NCBI RefSeq assembly: GCF_026212465.1
Contig: NC_080059.1
Coordinates: forward strand, 11,276,311-11,340,310
Reading direction: 5' to 3'
From: Amaranthus tricolor
Lineage: Eukaryota; Streptophyta; Magnoliopsida; Caryophyllales; Amaranthaceae
DNA: 64,000 nucleotides
Below are positions 1 to 25,492 of this stretch, piece by piece (position 1 is the first letter of the stretch; each line of letters opens with the position of its first letter). Made by a program: the position numbers and the translations under genes. A model generated the notes under the pieces. It was not told where the DNA came from, ran no database searches, and saw nothing but the letters and a program-made list of their open reading frames with translations.

Positions 1-106
1 CAGATTTGGGATTTTCATACTTATTTTTGGAATAAATTTGAAAGTTGTATTATTTCGTTCATTTTTTTGATTTTTTATCTTAATGTTTTCAAATTTTCGC
101 AAATTT
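1..106. mobile_element. Right end of a truncated Mutator-like element
   Basis: This stretch is nearly identical to bases 25383-25492, the outer part of the right terminal inverted repeat of the MULE at 22071-25492. Its outer end has the same terminal motif (AAATTT, then GAAAATTTGAAAACATT, read inward on the minus strand). The rest of this element lies left of the window, so its coding content is unknown. Confidence 0.75.
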
Positions 107-1689
107 AGTGGATAATCATTCCAAGCAAGAGGTGTTTACTTGGGTTATTAGGTCTGTTTCGGAGGGTGTAGTTTGGTGATATTGGATTTCAAATCGGTTA
201 ATTTTCAGTTGTATGCAACGGCGGGTTAAACTCGAGTTGTCATCGGTATATGGTTAGTATGATTTTTCCGGAAAAAAATTTGGTTCGAGCTTTATTTTTT
301 GAATACGAGTCGGTTATGAAGTTCTATTGATCAGATCAACATTAAATTAAGTTGATAGTTGTTTTTTAATTGATGTAGTCTTATCTACTTATGAAAAATT
401 ACCAGTTGTTTTATCGGATGCATTAGATTATTTGTTTCAATTGTTTTAATTGGGGTCATAATTGTTACTTCCTTTATTTGTTCCTCTTATTTTGTACAAT
501 TTTACATCTTCATTTGTCGCATTGATTTTGCACCTTATTTTTTTGTAATGGTTCCACGCCCACCCTTTTTCTTTAATTTTTATCCACAAACTTATGTTAT
601 CTCTCCATCTTAACTAATTATTTCTATCACCCACTTGTTTTTTTGTCTTACTCTTCAACTCATTTTCAATTCTATTAAATTTTATCCTTTTTGTAGTAGG
701 TGCAAAATAAAGGGACAAATGAAGTACTTGTTAATGCTTCCTTTTCAAATTAGTTTTATAGTAATGTCGGTTTTCAGAATTGTTTATCTTCATTAGTTAA
801 AAAGCATTATAGATTTGGCCGCAAACATTTATAGTACATATGACCATTATTTGATATAACAAAACACTGAATTGATACTTTTGATATATATGAAACTATA
901 TATTTTTAATAGTTCAATTATGAAAATATACTTTTGATAAATGAATTGTTTATTTCATTCGAGATTACAATTATTTGGTTGAGTATCGATTTGGGTTTAC
1001 AAAAGTTCAACTAAAAATCGATTCAGATTAAGTCGATTTTAGCCGATCGAGTTCGCTTTCGTGTATAGTTTCAGGTAATCTTGGTAAATAGTTATATGTT
1101 GATTATAAAAATCAATCGCACTTCGGATAAAGTGCGTAAGTAATATCGTTCACCACATCCTGGAGATACATATTAAAGTCTTCCGATAGAAAAGCCTCTC
1201 TTACAAATGGTCCACTCACGCTCATTTTTCTTCCAAACAAACTTCCCAGGAAATCCAAAATACCGAAGTCTTTTAGCTTCTTTGAATCTACAATTACATT
1301 CCATAAAACATTGACTTATCAACCAAAGGTTTGAATGACAACAAAATTGTTACAACATTTGAAAGATTTGATGAATTAAATAGTGAATTAAATGTCAAGA
1401 TGCTGTATTAAATATTTGTGAGCATAAAAATAGTTTAAGGCAAATTATAAAGACAACAACGAACACTTAAACATCAAAATGGTGAATTAACAAAAATTGA
1501 AAAGAATTTAACAAAAAATACTACGACATATAAATAAGACATAAATTAAATACTATTATGTGTTACAAAAGTACTGATGTTTTATAATACTACCAAAGTA
1601 CCAAGTGAATTCGCCTGCGAGGTAAAAGTTCTAATTAAATAAGAAAGCCCTCACGTATAATCAAAAAACCCCAAATCCCTAAATAAAAC
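107..1689. other. Intergenic DNA with no recognisable gene
   Basis: AT-rich sequence without a supported reading frame. Bases of about 505-715 resemble 26105-26305 (CT-rich blocks such as ATTATTTCTATCA and CCACTTGTTTTTT in the same order). They are therefore two copies of a dispersed repeat, probably a small non-autonomous transposon. I see nothing else here. Confidence 0.5.
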
Positions 1690-1967
1690 ATTACGCCTAT
1701 TCCCCTTCTCGAACAATATCATCCTTCCCTGTTGATCTTCAGAAGTCTCCACTTTATGATTTCTCCTGTTCTTCACAACCTGCTCTGCCCATCGGCACGC
1801 ATCGCATATGTCTAAACGGTTAGAATCCAAATCTTTAGGTAGTTTCTAATATCTTACACTTATTTAATCCCTTTCTCTATCCGTTGAGATTCCTGTTTCC
1901 ATACAAATACTTGTCATCAACAATTAAGCATTCAATTTCTATCAATAAATCAAGGTCCAGTCACTGT
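1690..1967 (+). promoter_or_regulatory. Candidate upstream 5' leader exon of the RCD1-like gene
   Basis: This is a C- and CT-rich stretch, unlike its AT-rich surroundings, and it looks like a plant 5' untranslated leader. It ends in a good splice donor (CACT|GTGAGTAA at 1967/1968). It could be the first leader exon of the gene whose coding region starts at 8376, or an alternative to the candidate leader at about 5300-5497. Transcript data would decide; the sequence alone does not. Confidence 0.25.
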
Positions 1968-3753
1968 GAGTAATCCTTCGTATCTTCCTACTTGTCTATT
2001 TGATTGTATCATTTTAAATTTGTATATTGCTAATCTTAGAAATGAGGTTTCAAAATGGATATATTGGTATGAATTGAAATTGGTCAATTTCTGTCAATAA
2101 ATCAGCGGTCAGCACATTATTCTCTTTCATCTTGATCTTTTTGTTTTATTTCTATCCCTTTTTCTTATTTGATTTCTTTATTTTTGGGTTTATAATTATT
2201 TTATTTTTCATTAAATATTAATCCATGATTCTTGTCTATTGTAGTAAGTAGTGTATTTGTGGTTGTTAGTCGAATAAACTACTTGATGTTTAGCTTTTTA
2301 ATTCGATTTCATTTTAGTGAAGCCATTTTTAATTATTTTTAAAGGATAAGTGAATGATTAATGAATGCTTTTAAGGATTGAAGGGAATTGATTTTCGTGA
2401 GAGGAGTTGAGGGAGAGGGTTGTACATGAATATGAACAATGAAAACTGTTTAATTTTTATTGCTGTTCATGATTGCATAATTTGGTAATAGTAGATAAGA
2501 CCCTCCTTTTTGGGTTGTTTCCTGTTTGTTTTGTTGTTTTGTTCTAGGTCAGTATTGGTGCTATGTTTGAGTAGTGTATGGTTTGCTTTTAAGTTTTTTT
2601 TGGGGTGCTTCAAGGGTCCATCCTGCTGCCTTTAGGGTTGTTGCACTACTGTGTGTGTGGTCTAGGGTTCTTGAGTATTTTTTAGTTGAATATGTATTTT
2701 TTTATTTATATCCTATAAGGTGATATTTTCATGTAGAACAATTTATGAATCATTGCAAAACGTATTCATAATTAATCTAAGTGTTTTTTACATATAAAAT
2801 GTCTGGAAATGAAATACAAACATATATAACTACGTCAATATGGCAATTTTGTAGAATCAGTCGATTTTACGATCATATTTCACGATCCAATTCCGAGAGC
2901 TGCTTTCTATTCAAAGTAAAATCCTTATTTTATCAAGACCTTTTATTGATAAGCCATCAGCACCATCACAAAAATTTACATATCCCCAAATTTTTTGTAA
3001 TCAACCCAATAAACCATCTCATCATCAATTCATTATCAACCTTAGAATCTGAATCAATAGTAAATCTAAGTGTGCAAAGGAAGAATTACATATTAAATAG
3101 CCATGAAATTGAGAAGTGATATTTTAACTTTTTTCTTACCTTCCTTCCTTCAAGTTTGATTTCGTCCAATTTGAGATCTCATAATAAAACTGACCACCCA
3201 AAGTTCAAGTTTTATCCTTTTTTACATATGTGATGTTTACAAATGGTTGTGGTAGGGTGGACGACGGCGGTGAGAGGTGGTGGAAAGGCAGAAATGGGGT
3301 TGATTATGGAGGTAGCAGTGATGGATGATCGTTGAGCATATAGCTGATGAAAGGAGAGAGAGGAGGTAAATGAAGAGAGAGAAAGTTGGAAAATATTCTC
3401 ATGTAAATGTTTAACCTTGGATAGTTCAGGGTAGGTAGTAATCCCGTTTTTGGAGTAATGTATTCCTCCCTAACTAAAGGTTTACTATTTTAGATAAGCT
3501 TTCCCTATTAGTTTTTCCTCTTTTATTACAGGACTATACTCTATACCATGATACAAGAACTTCAAAAACTCCCCCATCTTGAGCAAAAAAGATGTACATG
3601 GCAAACCGAGAAACAAATTCCATTAGAACTGGCATGCACCACTAAGATTCACCAAATTCAACCCTCACGTAAGCACACACATCAATAACACAACACCATA
3701 AATCACATTACCTAAAATAGCAAGGATTGCAGGTTCTTAATTTTATATAATTT
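1968..3753. other. Non-coding DNA upstream of the RCD1-like coding exons
   Basis: AT-rich, possibly part of a 5' leader intron. A short open stretch at 2781-3119 has low-complexity composition and no recognisable domain. The purine-rich patch at 3250-3410 (GGTGG and GAGAGAG runs) has no assignable function. No gene is supported. Confidence 0.4.
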
Positions 3754-4364
3754 CCTAACTGTGATTCTTCAATATTCCTAATTCTTTCTATTGCGAAAGC
3801 CTATAAAATCAACCTCTATACAATTTTTTCCAAACAAATCTAATAAAAAAAAAATCCAGTGAACATACTTTATATTCTATTATAATAAAATGAATCAAGA
3901 AATTTAAAACAAAGTATTTCAATTTCTATAATAACGTAAATAACAAATAGCATAAGAATAAAAAAAAATCATGAATTTGACTATAAGAAATACAATTAAC
4001 ATAAACAGCTAGTGAAAGTGAAGATAAAAATTACAAAAAATTTAAAAATAAATATAAATAAGAGTCAACCTATAATCCTAATTGATTCAACAAATAACAA
4101 AAAGTCGTAAAACTGAGGACAAAAATACAAATTATTAACAAAAAAAATAAAATTAATTGCTAGATCTGTTAATTAAAAGTTGAAAATGAAACATCATAAA
4201 TCAATCAAACTTAAATAAAATAGAAAATCTAACAAATCATGGAGTATTACGGATTTCAAATTGACTGAAAGAAATAAACAAACAACAATTAGAAGAAAAA
4301 TCACGGATTTGATATAAAATATACCTAAAACGAGTGATTTAGACGAGTGTCGACGCTCTCAAAC
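3754..4364 (-). repeat. Left arm of a large inverted repeat
   Basis: Read on the minus strand, this arm follows bases 5457-6149 over its whole length. Shared landmarks in order are GAGAGCGTC, CACTCGTCTAAATCACTCG, TTTTAGGTAT, TTTGTTTGGAAAAAAT, GAGGTTGATTTTATA and GAATATTGAAGAATCACAG. The arm is ~611 bp against ~693 bp for the other; part of the difference is a local tandem duplication in the right arm. No transposase is present and no clear target duplication was found. Confidence 0.85.
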
Positions 4365-5129
4365 TTCCACTTCTCCTTGTGCTAAACTGAAAATTGCCTA
4401 TAATAAATGCTTCAACATGTTTGTTCTTCCTTTCTTTCTTATATCTTTGATCATTTCCATCAAATTATACAAGAAATTTGTTAAATAAAAGGTTAATCTT
4501 GTATATTTAGATATCATGAGGAGGGTGCAGTGTGTCTGTTAAAACTATCATTAAGGTCTATTCTGGTCTATTTTAGTATGTTTATTTTGGGCTGTTTGGT
4601 GCTTGGATTAGCAACAAATAGCAATTTCAAGCCAGTTACTTTGGAGCTTTAATTGGTGGAAAATCTCCATTTATTATATGTCAAGATGTGGATGTAGATT
4701 ATACTTATTCCCATTACATAATTTGTCTAAATATTTTTGATTTGTCGAGAGTTTAAGGTAGGTAACTGATTTATTTTAAAATTTAAATAATTCTTAGAGG
4801 AAAAGAGTAAAAAAATTCGAGCTAGAGTAATTTAACAAAACCGACCGATTAAATCCGGGTTGGATCTGAATTGCATTTTCGAATATATGGAAAACCATGT
4901 ATCCAAGTCGGATATGATCCAATATCCGGTTTTGAAAACCCCTACTTAAAATGATCAGTCACTTATAACATTAAAGTTATGAGTCATCACTTTAAAGTTA
5001 TAAATGACTTGATCATTTTAAGACTCTAGTTTAAGGTTATAACGTGTCATTGTAAAGTTGTAGGTGATTACTTTAAGACTGTAAATGTATCTCATCGGAG
5101 AATTTGTATTTTAATTTTCAACAATAAAA

Positions 5130-5130
<1 letters not shown>

Positions 5131-5215
<85 letters not shown>
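5131..5215. repeat. (AT)n microsatellite
   Basis: About 85 bp of uninterrupted alternating TA, located between the arms of the large inverted repeat. The Ile-Tyr reading frames that cross it are artefacts of the repeat. Confidence 0.95.
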
Positions 5216-5217
<2 letters not shown>

Positions 5218-5299
5218 CGTTTTCTCCATTTAATAAAATTCAAATCCAGTACAATAAAAGAAAAAGGAATTTCAATAATATACAAACTGATGTTACCCA

Positions 5300-5497
5300 C
5301 ACATTAAGTCTTCAACTCTTTTCTACAATAATAGTTGACTTACTTCGTTAGTTCGCTTATTAACGCCGTCACTTGTTATGCAAACTTCCTTTCCTTTTTC
5401 TCATCCTTTTTTTTTTGTCTATCCTCTCGTTGCGTTAAGGGTGAATGATTTCTAGACTTTGAGAGCGTCAACACTCGTCTAAATCACTCGTTTTAGG
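5300..5497 (+). promoter_or_regulatory. Candidate 5' leader exon of the RCD1-like gene
   Basis: A pyrimidine-rich leader-like stretch runs into TCACTCGTTTTAG|GTATTTTTTT, a plausible donor at 5497/5498. The matching acceptor would be TTTTTTGACAG at 8234 or TTGTTTTCAG at 8346, just ahead of the start codon at 8376. The donor and the start of this intron lie within the right arm of the inverted repeat, so the left arm looks like an inverted copy of it. This is inferred from splice signals only. Confidence 0.3.
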
Positions 5498-6149
5498 TAT
5501 TTTTTTTTATAACATTTAATACGTGATTTTCCTTCTAATTTTTGTTTGTTTAGTCCTTTTTGTTAATTTGAAAATTGTTATACTTCATGATGTGCTCGAC
5601 TTTTTAATTTATATAATTTTGATTGGTTTATGATGTCTCAACTTTTAATTAGTAATCTTCATGATATGCTCGACTTTTTATTTTATATAATTTTGATTGA
5701 TTTATGATGTCTCAACTTTTAATTAGTAGATTTAGCAATTTACTTTCATTTTTGCTGTTAATTTGTATTTTTGTCGTCAGTTTCACGAGTTTGCGCTATT
5801 TGTTGAATCAATTGGGTTTATAGGTTGACTCTTATTTTTGTTTATTTTTCAAATTTCTTGTAATTTTTGTCATTCACTTTCATGATTTGTTTAGGTTGAT
5901 TGTATTTCTTGTCATCAGCTTCATGATTTTTTTATTCTTTTGCTATTTGTTGTTTACGTTATTATAGAAATTGAAATACTCTTTTTTAAATTTTTTGATT
6001 TCATTTTATTATTTTAATAGATTAGAATCAAGTATGTTGACTGGATTTTTGGTGATTTATTAGATTTGTTTGGAAAAAATGGTGTAGAGGTTGATTTTAT
6101 ACGCTCTTGCAATATTGGGAATCAGGAATATTGAAGAATCACAGTTAGG
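5457..6149 (+). repeat. Right arm of a large inverted repeat
   Basis: This is the partner of 3754-4364, separated from it by about 1.09 kb. It contains an internal tandem duplication of ~70 bp (about 5586-5655 and 5664-5731, both starting near CATGATRTGCTCGACTTTTTA) that the left arm lacks, so the duplication arose after the inverted copying or was lost on the left. A transcript of the region could fold into a long imperfect hairpin. Confidence 0.85.
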
Positions 6150-8234
6150 ATTTAGGAAGTACATTTTATTAGAGTGATTGGAACTACATTTGCAAAGAAT
6201 GAGTATAAGTGTTGGTTTTTAAGTGCCAGAGTAGCTGAAATTATCTGCTACTTTTGCCAAATAGCTGATAATTTTAGCTACTTTTATTTAGTAGCTATAA
6301 CAACTAGTGAGTTGGCTGAACTTTATTGTTACCTTCTTTCTTTTCTTGAGTTGCTGAAATTTCAGATACTGAAAGGTAAAAAGCTGAATATTACAAAGAT
6401 GTATGAAATAACTTGGGGGTGCAGTGTTCTTGAAATCTTTTTTTCCTGTGAAGTGTTTGTGTTCTCAATGCCTCTTATTCATTTGAGGATGAGTTTTTGG
6501 TTAGGTGTATTACAAAGTTCAGGGATGGGAGACTTTGTAGGAAAATATTTTTTACTACTTTGAGAAAGTATTATGCCGTAATGTTTTTGTGAAGATGTTG
6601 GAAAGTTGACAAATTCTCAAAATAGATGGCTGTTGACCTAGTTCAAAACATTATTTATCACATAAACTGCTGTAGGATCCGCTATTTCAGTCAAGTAATT
6701 GTTGTGCAATAGCATGTATGTATTCTTGCTAATGCTTCTATGAAGCTTATAGGGAATTCGATATGTTGATAAAATAGATTGCTCTTGACCTAGTTCAAAA
6801 CTTTATTTATAACATAAACTGCTGTAGGACCCGCTATATCACCCAAGTGATTGTTGTGCAATAGCGTGGTAACCCCTCCTTTCATGATCTAATCTTTTCA
6901 TAATGTGAAGTTGGCAGGTAATGTTGAGTAGGTGATCCACAAGCACGTCTGTCAGTTGCTGCAAGGATTCAATGGGACTATTATAAGTTTTTCGGTGACC
7001 ATCAGCCGTTGTCTAATTGTCTTAGCTGATTGGCAAAGTTTTCTGTTCATGTTGTATTAAATTTAGCTTCAGTACTGTATGATATAGGTATTGCTGTTTT
7101 TAATTCCTTATTATGGCTTTCTTAATTCTTTCGGATGGAGTTTCATCATCCATGGCAAGTTCTGATGGTGGAATTACTTTGGTTATCAATCTATTTTTAT
7201 GAAGGGACCTATAGTTGCATTGTTTGTCTCAATTTACATATTACTTACTGTTAGCTATTTTAATATGGACAGAAGAATTTTACGGAATGTGAGACTCATG
7301 CACTTATATTATGGCTGGTTTGGGTCTTTTTTTGTGAAGCCCATGTATTTGTTCTTCCAAGGTTTTAAATGTTACACGCACCTGGATTGCTTTTGTATAA
7401 TGTTACACTTTAAGAAAATCAATTAGAAATGCACTTCTCCAATTCATACTTGATTTGGTTACATTTAATTTGAATTGAATAATACCTTAAACGAGTTGTG
7501 CCTTCTATACCCCGAATTGTTTCCGAGTCAACTCTCATTAACTAGTCCTATTCTAATGTCCGATGTGTCTTGGTTTTATTTGAATATCCAAGTAAATATT
7601 TTTTTAGATTAGCCTTTTTAATTAGATCAAACTAATTAGCCCTATGGTTGTCATCTTTCAACATACATTAAAAGATTTCTTCGTTTATGTTCATTATAAA
7701 TTGTGTGTTATACCATTCATTGGCTACTTATACCCGTCACATTTGTGGCTTCTTTATTAATCGAACATCTCTGAAACCATGAGAGAAGAAAGGTCTCCTG
7801 CTGGATTTTGGAATCATATTGGTAAATTTTTTTTGTTGTAAAATACTTGTTTGGAAATTGTGATCCATCTCTTTTGGCTAGAAATTTGGATTTGATTAAT
7901 TTGTATGGTGCTGGTACCTTTCTCCCATTCTTCTATTCCATGGTCTTCCCTCATTAAATTGAATTTTTTTCTATTTTGTGCAGGTACTTCTTTTCTAATC
8001 AGTTCTATAGATAATAAATGGAACTCGGTTTGGTTGCTCTCAGGTAAAAGACAATTGGATTGTTAGTTGTGCACTTCTATTGTTTTTTGTCTCTTTTGGA
8101 CTTTAAGATGTGCCTTTTCATATTTAAGCCCCTCCTTTCCTTATCAAAATTTTGTCTCAATTGGTGCTTTTTGATACAAATGCTCACTGTTTGGTTTTGC
8201 CTGTGGCTCGACTAATGAAATTTCTTTTTGACAG
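6150..8234 (+). other. Probable 5' leader intron of the RCD1-like gene
   Basis: No supported coding sequence. It lies between a candidate leader donor at 5497 and a candidate acceptor (TTTTTTGACAG) at 8234. Open stretches at 6174-6563 and 7199-7426 lack any family signature. Bases ~6617-6715 and ~6777-6868 form a diverged tandem duplication that shares GACCTAGTTCAAAAC, ATAAACTGCTGTAGGA and GTTGTGCAATAGC. Confidence 0.4.
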
Positions 8235-8375
8235 GGTTCACCACTTGTATATAATTGCACCCAAATCGCACTCTTAATCTGTACATTAGAAGTGCATTTG
8301 GTGGCTTTGTTCGAGTTGAATTTTTGGGTTTAGGTTTGTTTTCAGGGATTGATCCACTAGGTCAATCAGATACAA

Positions 8376-21878
<13,503 letters not shown>

Positions 21879-22502
21879 AAGATAGCCTGTCTCTGAAATG
21901 TGTCGACTTCAAGTTTGTAACTAATAAACTTTTCAAGGTCAAGTTTGTTTCATTTGCTGCTCGCGTTGTGATTCTGTCTATTTTACAGTTGTACAATGCT
22001 TTATGTTGACTCCAGTTCTTGTTTGGTAACTAAAACCCTGTGGATATAAGCTAGTAAAACTGCCTGTTTGAAATTTTGAAAATTTGAAAACATTGATAAA
22101 AAATCAAAAAATAAACGAAATAAGACAACTTTTAAACTTATTTAAAAAATAAGCGTGAAAATTCTAAACTTAAGGTATGAAGCTGTTCGTAGTTAGTAAC
22201 TGCAAACAGATCAAAAAAGATAAAATAGTTCGCAGTTACTAACTGCGAACAACCCTTTGACTTTGTTTGACCTGTTTGCAGTTACTAACTGCAAACAACT
22301 ATGTTACATAATTTTATTTTCCTAATTTTTGAGTTGTTATCTGTTGTATTTGCATTAGAGACATTAGAATAAGTAATTACAAGTCAATGTATGTTTCAGG
22401 CGGGATGATTCATCGCCAAAATTTTGAACATTCGTAAGTCAAAGCTTGGAGGCTTTGATAAAGTGAATAAACATATATATACAGCTAAATATATACAAAT
22501 GT

Positions 22503-22507
<5 letters not shown>

Positions 22508-22595
<88 letters not shown>
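22508..22595. repeat. (AT)n microsatellite inside the MULE
   Basis: About 88 bp of pure AT repeat just inside the left terminal repeat of the MULE, downstream (on the minus strand) of the PMD exons. Repetitive Ile-Tyr frames across it are artefacts. Confidence 0.95.
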
Positions 22596-22598
<3 letters not shown>

Positions 22599-22656
22599 GA
22601 TCTAAATACACAAAAGTGAAACGCTAATGCTCACGACCCTTATCTACCCTATCCAA

Positions 22657-23884
22657 CTAAGTTGGTCTCCTACTTCTCCTATGGTAGTAAGAGGCGTTTG
22701 GGTGTCGTTCTGGCAGTGGAAGGGACTGGTACTGTGATGGTTGCGGGGGCCCAGCCTGCGAGGTCCCCGCAACGTCAATGGGGTGTAAAAGGTCCATCTC
22801 CTCCAAATGATATTCATAAGCAGGAGATGAGACGTGCGTATAGGTGGTAATCGGTGAGGACTCTGCAACCGGTATGAAGTGCTGGAACTGTGTGCCGACG
22901 AGCATGCCTTGCGCAATTTCCCTCACCGGCTCTTTGTGGCTGTACTGCATCAATGCTACCGCACCTTGTGCCTGCAATTAATATTTAGTTAATGTAATAT
23001 TATATTATGTATACTTAATCATTTAAATGCAAATGAAGACTTACAAATTGGGTCATCGTAGGCGCAGCAGGTGCGTAATGTGCTGCTGCGATGATGCCAC
23101 GTGGTGTCATCCATCAGCGAGTGATGGAGAGGAACCACGGCATGTAGTCCGGTGTAGTAGGTGCGCCATGAACATCGATCGGCGCTCCTTGGGCCAACTG
23201 CTCAAGTCTACGATCCCAACGAGCGATGTGGCACCAGTTGATCTCCATCCAGTTCGTCGTACCCTGATTCTTGCGCGAAATCAGGTGGGTTCAGTGTGGC
23301 AAGGTGGTGGAATGCCTTGTACCAACCCATATTGGCGCAGTACGCGCTCAGGTAGATGTACTAAATACAAATGTCGAAGCATATGAGTGGCACAGAAGAC
23401 CTCCATGCGCCTGATTGAATCCTCGAGTGCTCGGGAACAGCTGCATACGCTTCCGCAGGATACGGGTCCCAACAAAACTAAAATACATGTTATGAAAATG
23501 TAAGTGATGTGTTAATTAAATTGCATTAATGTTAATGAGTAATGAAATATTTACCTGGTTGGATCGTAGCAGGTCTAACTGATTTCGGTAGAATCCAAGA
23601 CCGGTCCCGATGTGCTTGCGCGTTCGACGTGCAAAATTCCACCTTGAACCATATGCAGCTTCTGGTGGGGGTTGTTGCAGAGGAGCGCCATCACCACGAC
23701 CAACGGTTCTGTAAGTTTGGCCGATGATCCCACGCCCACAGCTGAACATTACAAATGTAATTAGTATGTAATTCAACAAATGCTGAATAACATTAAATGT
23801 TATTGTTATTACCTGTAATATGACTAGTGGTCCCGCAATTTCCTTGACGTTCTTGTGGGCAGCACCACATAGCCTCTTGTACAA
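22657..23884 (-). pseudogene. Plant mobile domain (PMD) gene fragment, MAIN/MAIL-like
   Basis: Minus-strand exons can be placed with good splice sites: ~23884-23813, 23741-23555, 23477-23045 and 22971-22657. The product resembles the plant mobile domain (aminotransferase-like/PP7-long-form family): LYKRLCGAAHKNVKEIAG, YGSRWNFARRT, GLGFYRNQLDLLR, PERVLRQYGLVQGIPPP, NWCHIARWDRRLEQ and PDYMPWFLSITR, followed by a variable tail. The N-terminal half of the domain is absent. The third exon needs a frame change (between the block containing PYPAEAYAAVPEHSR and VLRQYGL), and a TGA follows FLSITR. PMD proteins (MAIN, MAIL1) are host silencing and genome-stability factors, and related copies are known to travel in transposons. 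Here the copy is broken, and its frame starts where the transposase fragment stops, so it appears to be cargo or part of a chimeric element gene. Confidence 0.75.
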
Positions 23885-23889
23885 GTATC

Positions 23890-24663
23890 CTAGGGCGTTG
23901 GAATAGAACTAAAGTTCCTAAGCAAATGAAGTAAGCAAAACCTATGATAGGCATTAGGTGGTTGCCACTCCAATTTTTCCATGGTTGCTAAAATACCCGC
24001 GTGTCTATCAGAAATAACGCATAAACCCATCCTCTGTGTGACATGCTTACGAATACAAGCCATGAACCAAGGCTTAAGAGTTATGTCATTTGCTAGCGTA
24101 TCCTCATCGACATCCACAACATCCTCAGAAGGGTCGTCAATGAACTTATTACTCTCATTTCCATCATTACAAGGTCTCATCTTATCACTTTCTCCTAAAT
24201 TAACCATTGAATGAATTGGAACTTGATTCGTAGGGGGTTGAGAAAAAGTACAAGATGTGGAAGGAACGAAAGGCTTAAGAGTTTCCTGAGTTGATATAGG
24301 CATAGGGATAGGAGTAGGATTAGAAGCAACTACATTCCCTAAGGGTATTTTTTCTACGTATAGCTCCAAAGAGGGAATTTGGGTGGACTTTGAATGCCCC
24401 CACATAGCATCTATAGCCTCATCATCCTCAACAGGAAAGACAAACAATTCTCCACTCATCTCATATTTAAAACTTATATTTACGGTACTTCCAGTGGGGT
24501 CCAATCCAATCTTAGAACATATGAAACTTTTAAACTGGTTCAAATCCATGTTCGAGTTGCATGCAAACAACTTACGTCTTCCCCCAACATGTTGAACTTT
24601 GCCAATACTTTCTCGAATACAACCATTCCAAAAACATACTATAGTGACGCGGAATGATGCCAT
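23890..24663 (-). pseudogene. Partial MULE transposase (MuDR type)
   Basis: 257 residues read on the minus strand from an ATG at 24663. Residues ~1-105 look like the PB1-like N-terminal region common in MULE transposases (FKSFICSKIGLDP, SFKYEMSGELFVFPVEDDEAI). A Pro/Thr/Ser-rich and acidic linker follows, and the C-terminus (GLCVISDRHAGILATME and HRFCLLHLLRNF) matches the block around the second catalytic Asp of the MULE DDE domain. The zinc-finger region and the first catalytic Asp block, expected between linker and SDRH, are missing, and the protein ends before the catalytic Glu. It is therefore an internally deleted, inactive transposase. It abuts the PMD fragment downstream. Confidence 0.75.
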
Positions 24664-25492
24664 TTTCTACATTAATACAAACAAAATCAACATCATTAAC
24701 AACTTCATGCCCATACAAGTACATTTTACTCATTTGATTATAATCTTTTTTGGTCTACAAATTAATAAAGTCCATAATGTAACTAAGTTCATACATATAT
24801 AATGCACATAAAATCCAAATAATAAATCAATTAATAAGTTCATAAATGAAATTGCTAATAACACATAATGTACATCAAATTTAACTAATTCAATATGCTC
24901 ATCAACAACAATACTTCAAAAAACAACATAAAGCTATGAAAATAATTACACATTACCTTGAATAATTATGGATGATTAAGAAGAGTGTTGATTTAAAGAA
25001 CTAGTAACCTACATTTGCCAAAACAACCAAACTTCATCAAAATCCTAAAAATAGATATATATACTAAAAAAACGTATAAAAATTTTCCTTTGTTCGATCT
25101 AGAGTATCCCAAACTAATTTTGAAGTGCCAAATTGAAAGAGGAACGCAACAATTGGTGAATTCGAGCTAGTGTATTTGTGGAGAGTGTCGAGTAGTATCA
25201 TGCTAGGGTTTTGAGAAATAGGAAAATGAGAAGGAAAGGAAACTGCTGTGTATTTGTGTGTTCGTAGTTAGTAACTGCGAACAGGTCAAACAAAGTTAAA
25301 GGGTTGTTCGCAGTTAGTAACTGTGAACAACTATTTTGTCTTTTTTTATCTGTTCGCAGTTACTAACTGCAAACAGCTCCATACTTTAGATTTGAGATTT
25401 TCACGCTTACTTTTGAAATAAGTTTGAAAGTTGTATTATTTCGTTCATTTTTTTGATTTTTTATCTTAATGTTTTCAAATTTTCTGAAATTT

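Larger units (their letters stand above)
22071..25492 (-). mobile_element. Mutator-like element with ~230-bp TIRs and a PMD gene fragment
   Basis: The left TIR (22071-22296) and right TIR (25260-25492) are long, closely matching inverted repeats that start AAATTT…GAAAATTTGAAAACATT. Each holds three evenly spaced palindromes with core GTTAGTAAC or GTTACTAAC (22192, 22235, 22281; 25267, 25313, 25359). The minus strand encodes a partial transposase (23890-24663) followed by a PMD-type coding region (22657-23884). No clean 9-bp target duplication is visible: the flanks GCCTGTTTG and GTGTGTTTC match at only 6 of 9. Bases 1-106 are the end of a sister copy. Confidence 0.85.

Noticed and set aside
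5118..5300. Ile-Tyr repeat reading frames over (AT)n tracts, also at 22396-22627 and 44061-44393
   Set aside because: Any pure AT repeat is open in several frames; these are low-complexity artefacts.
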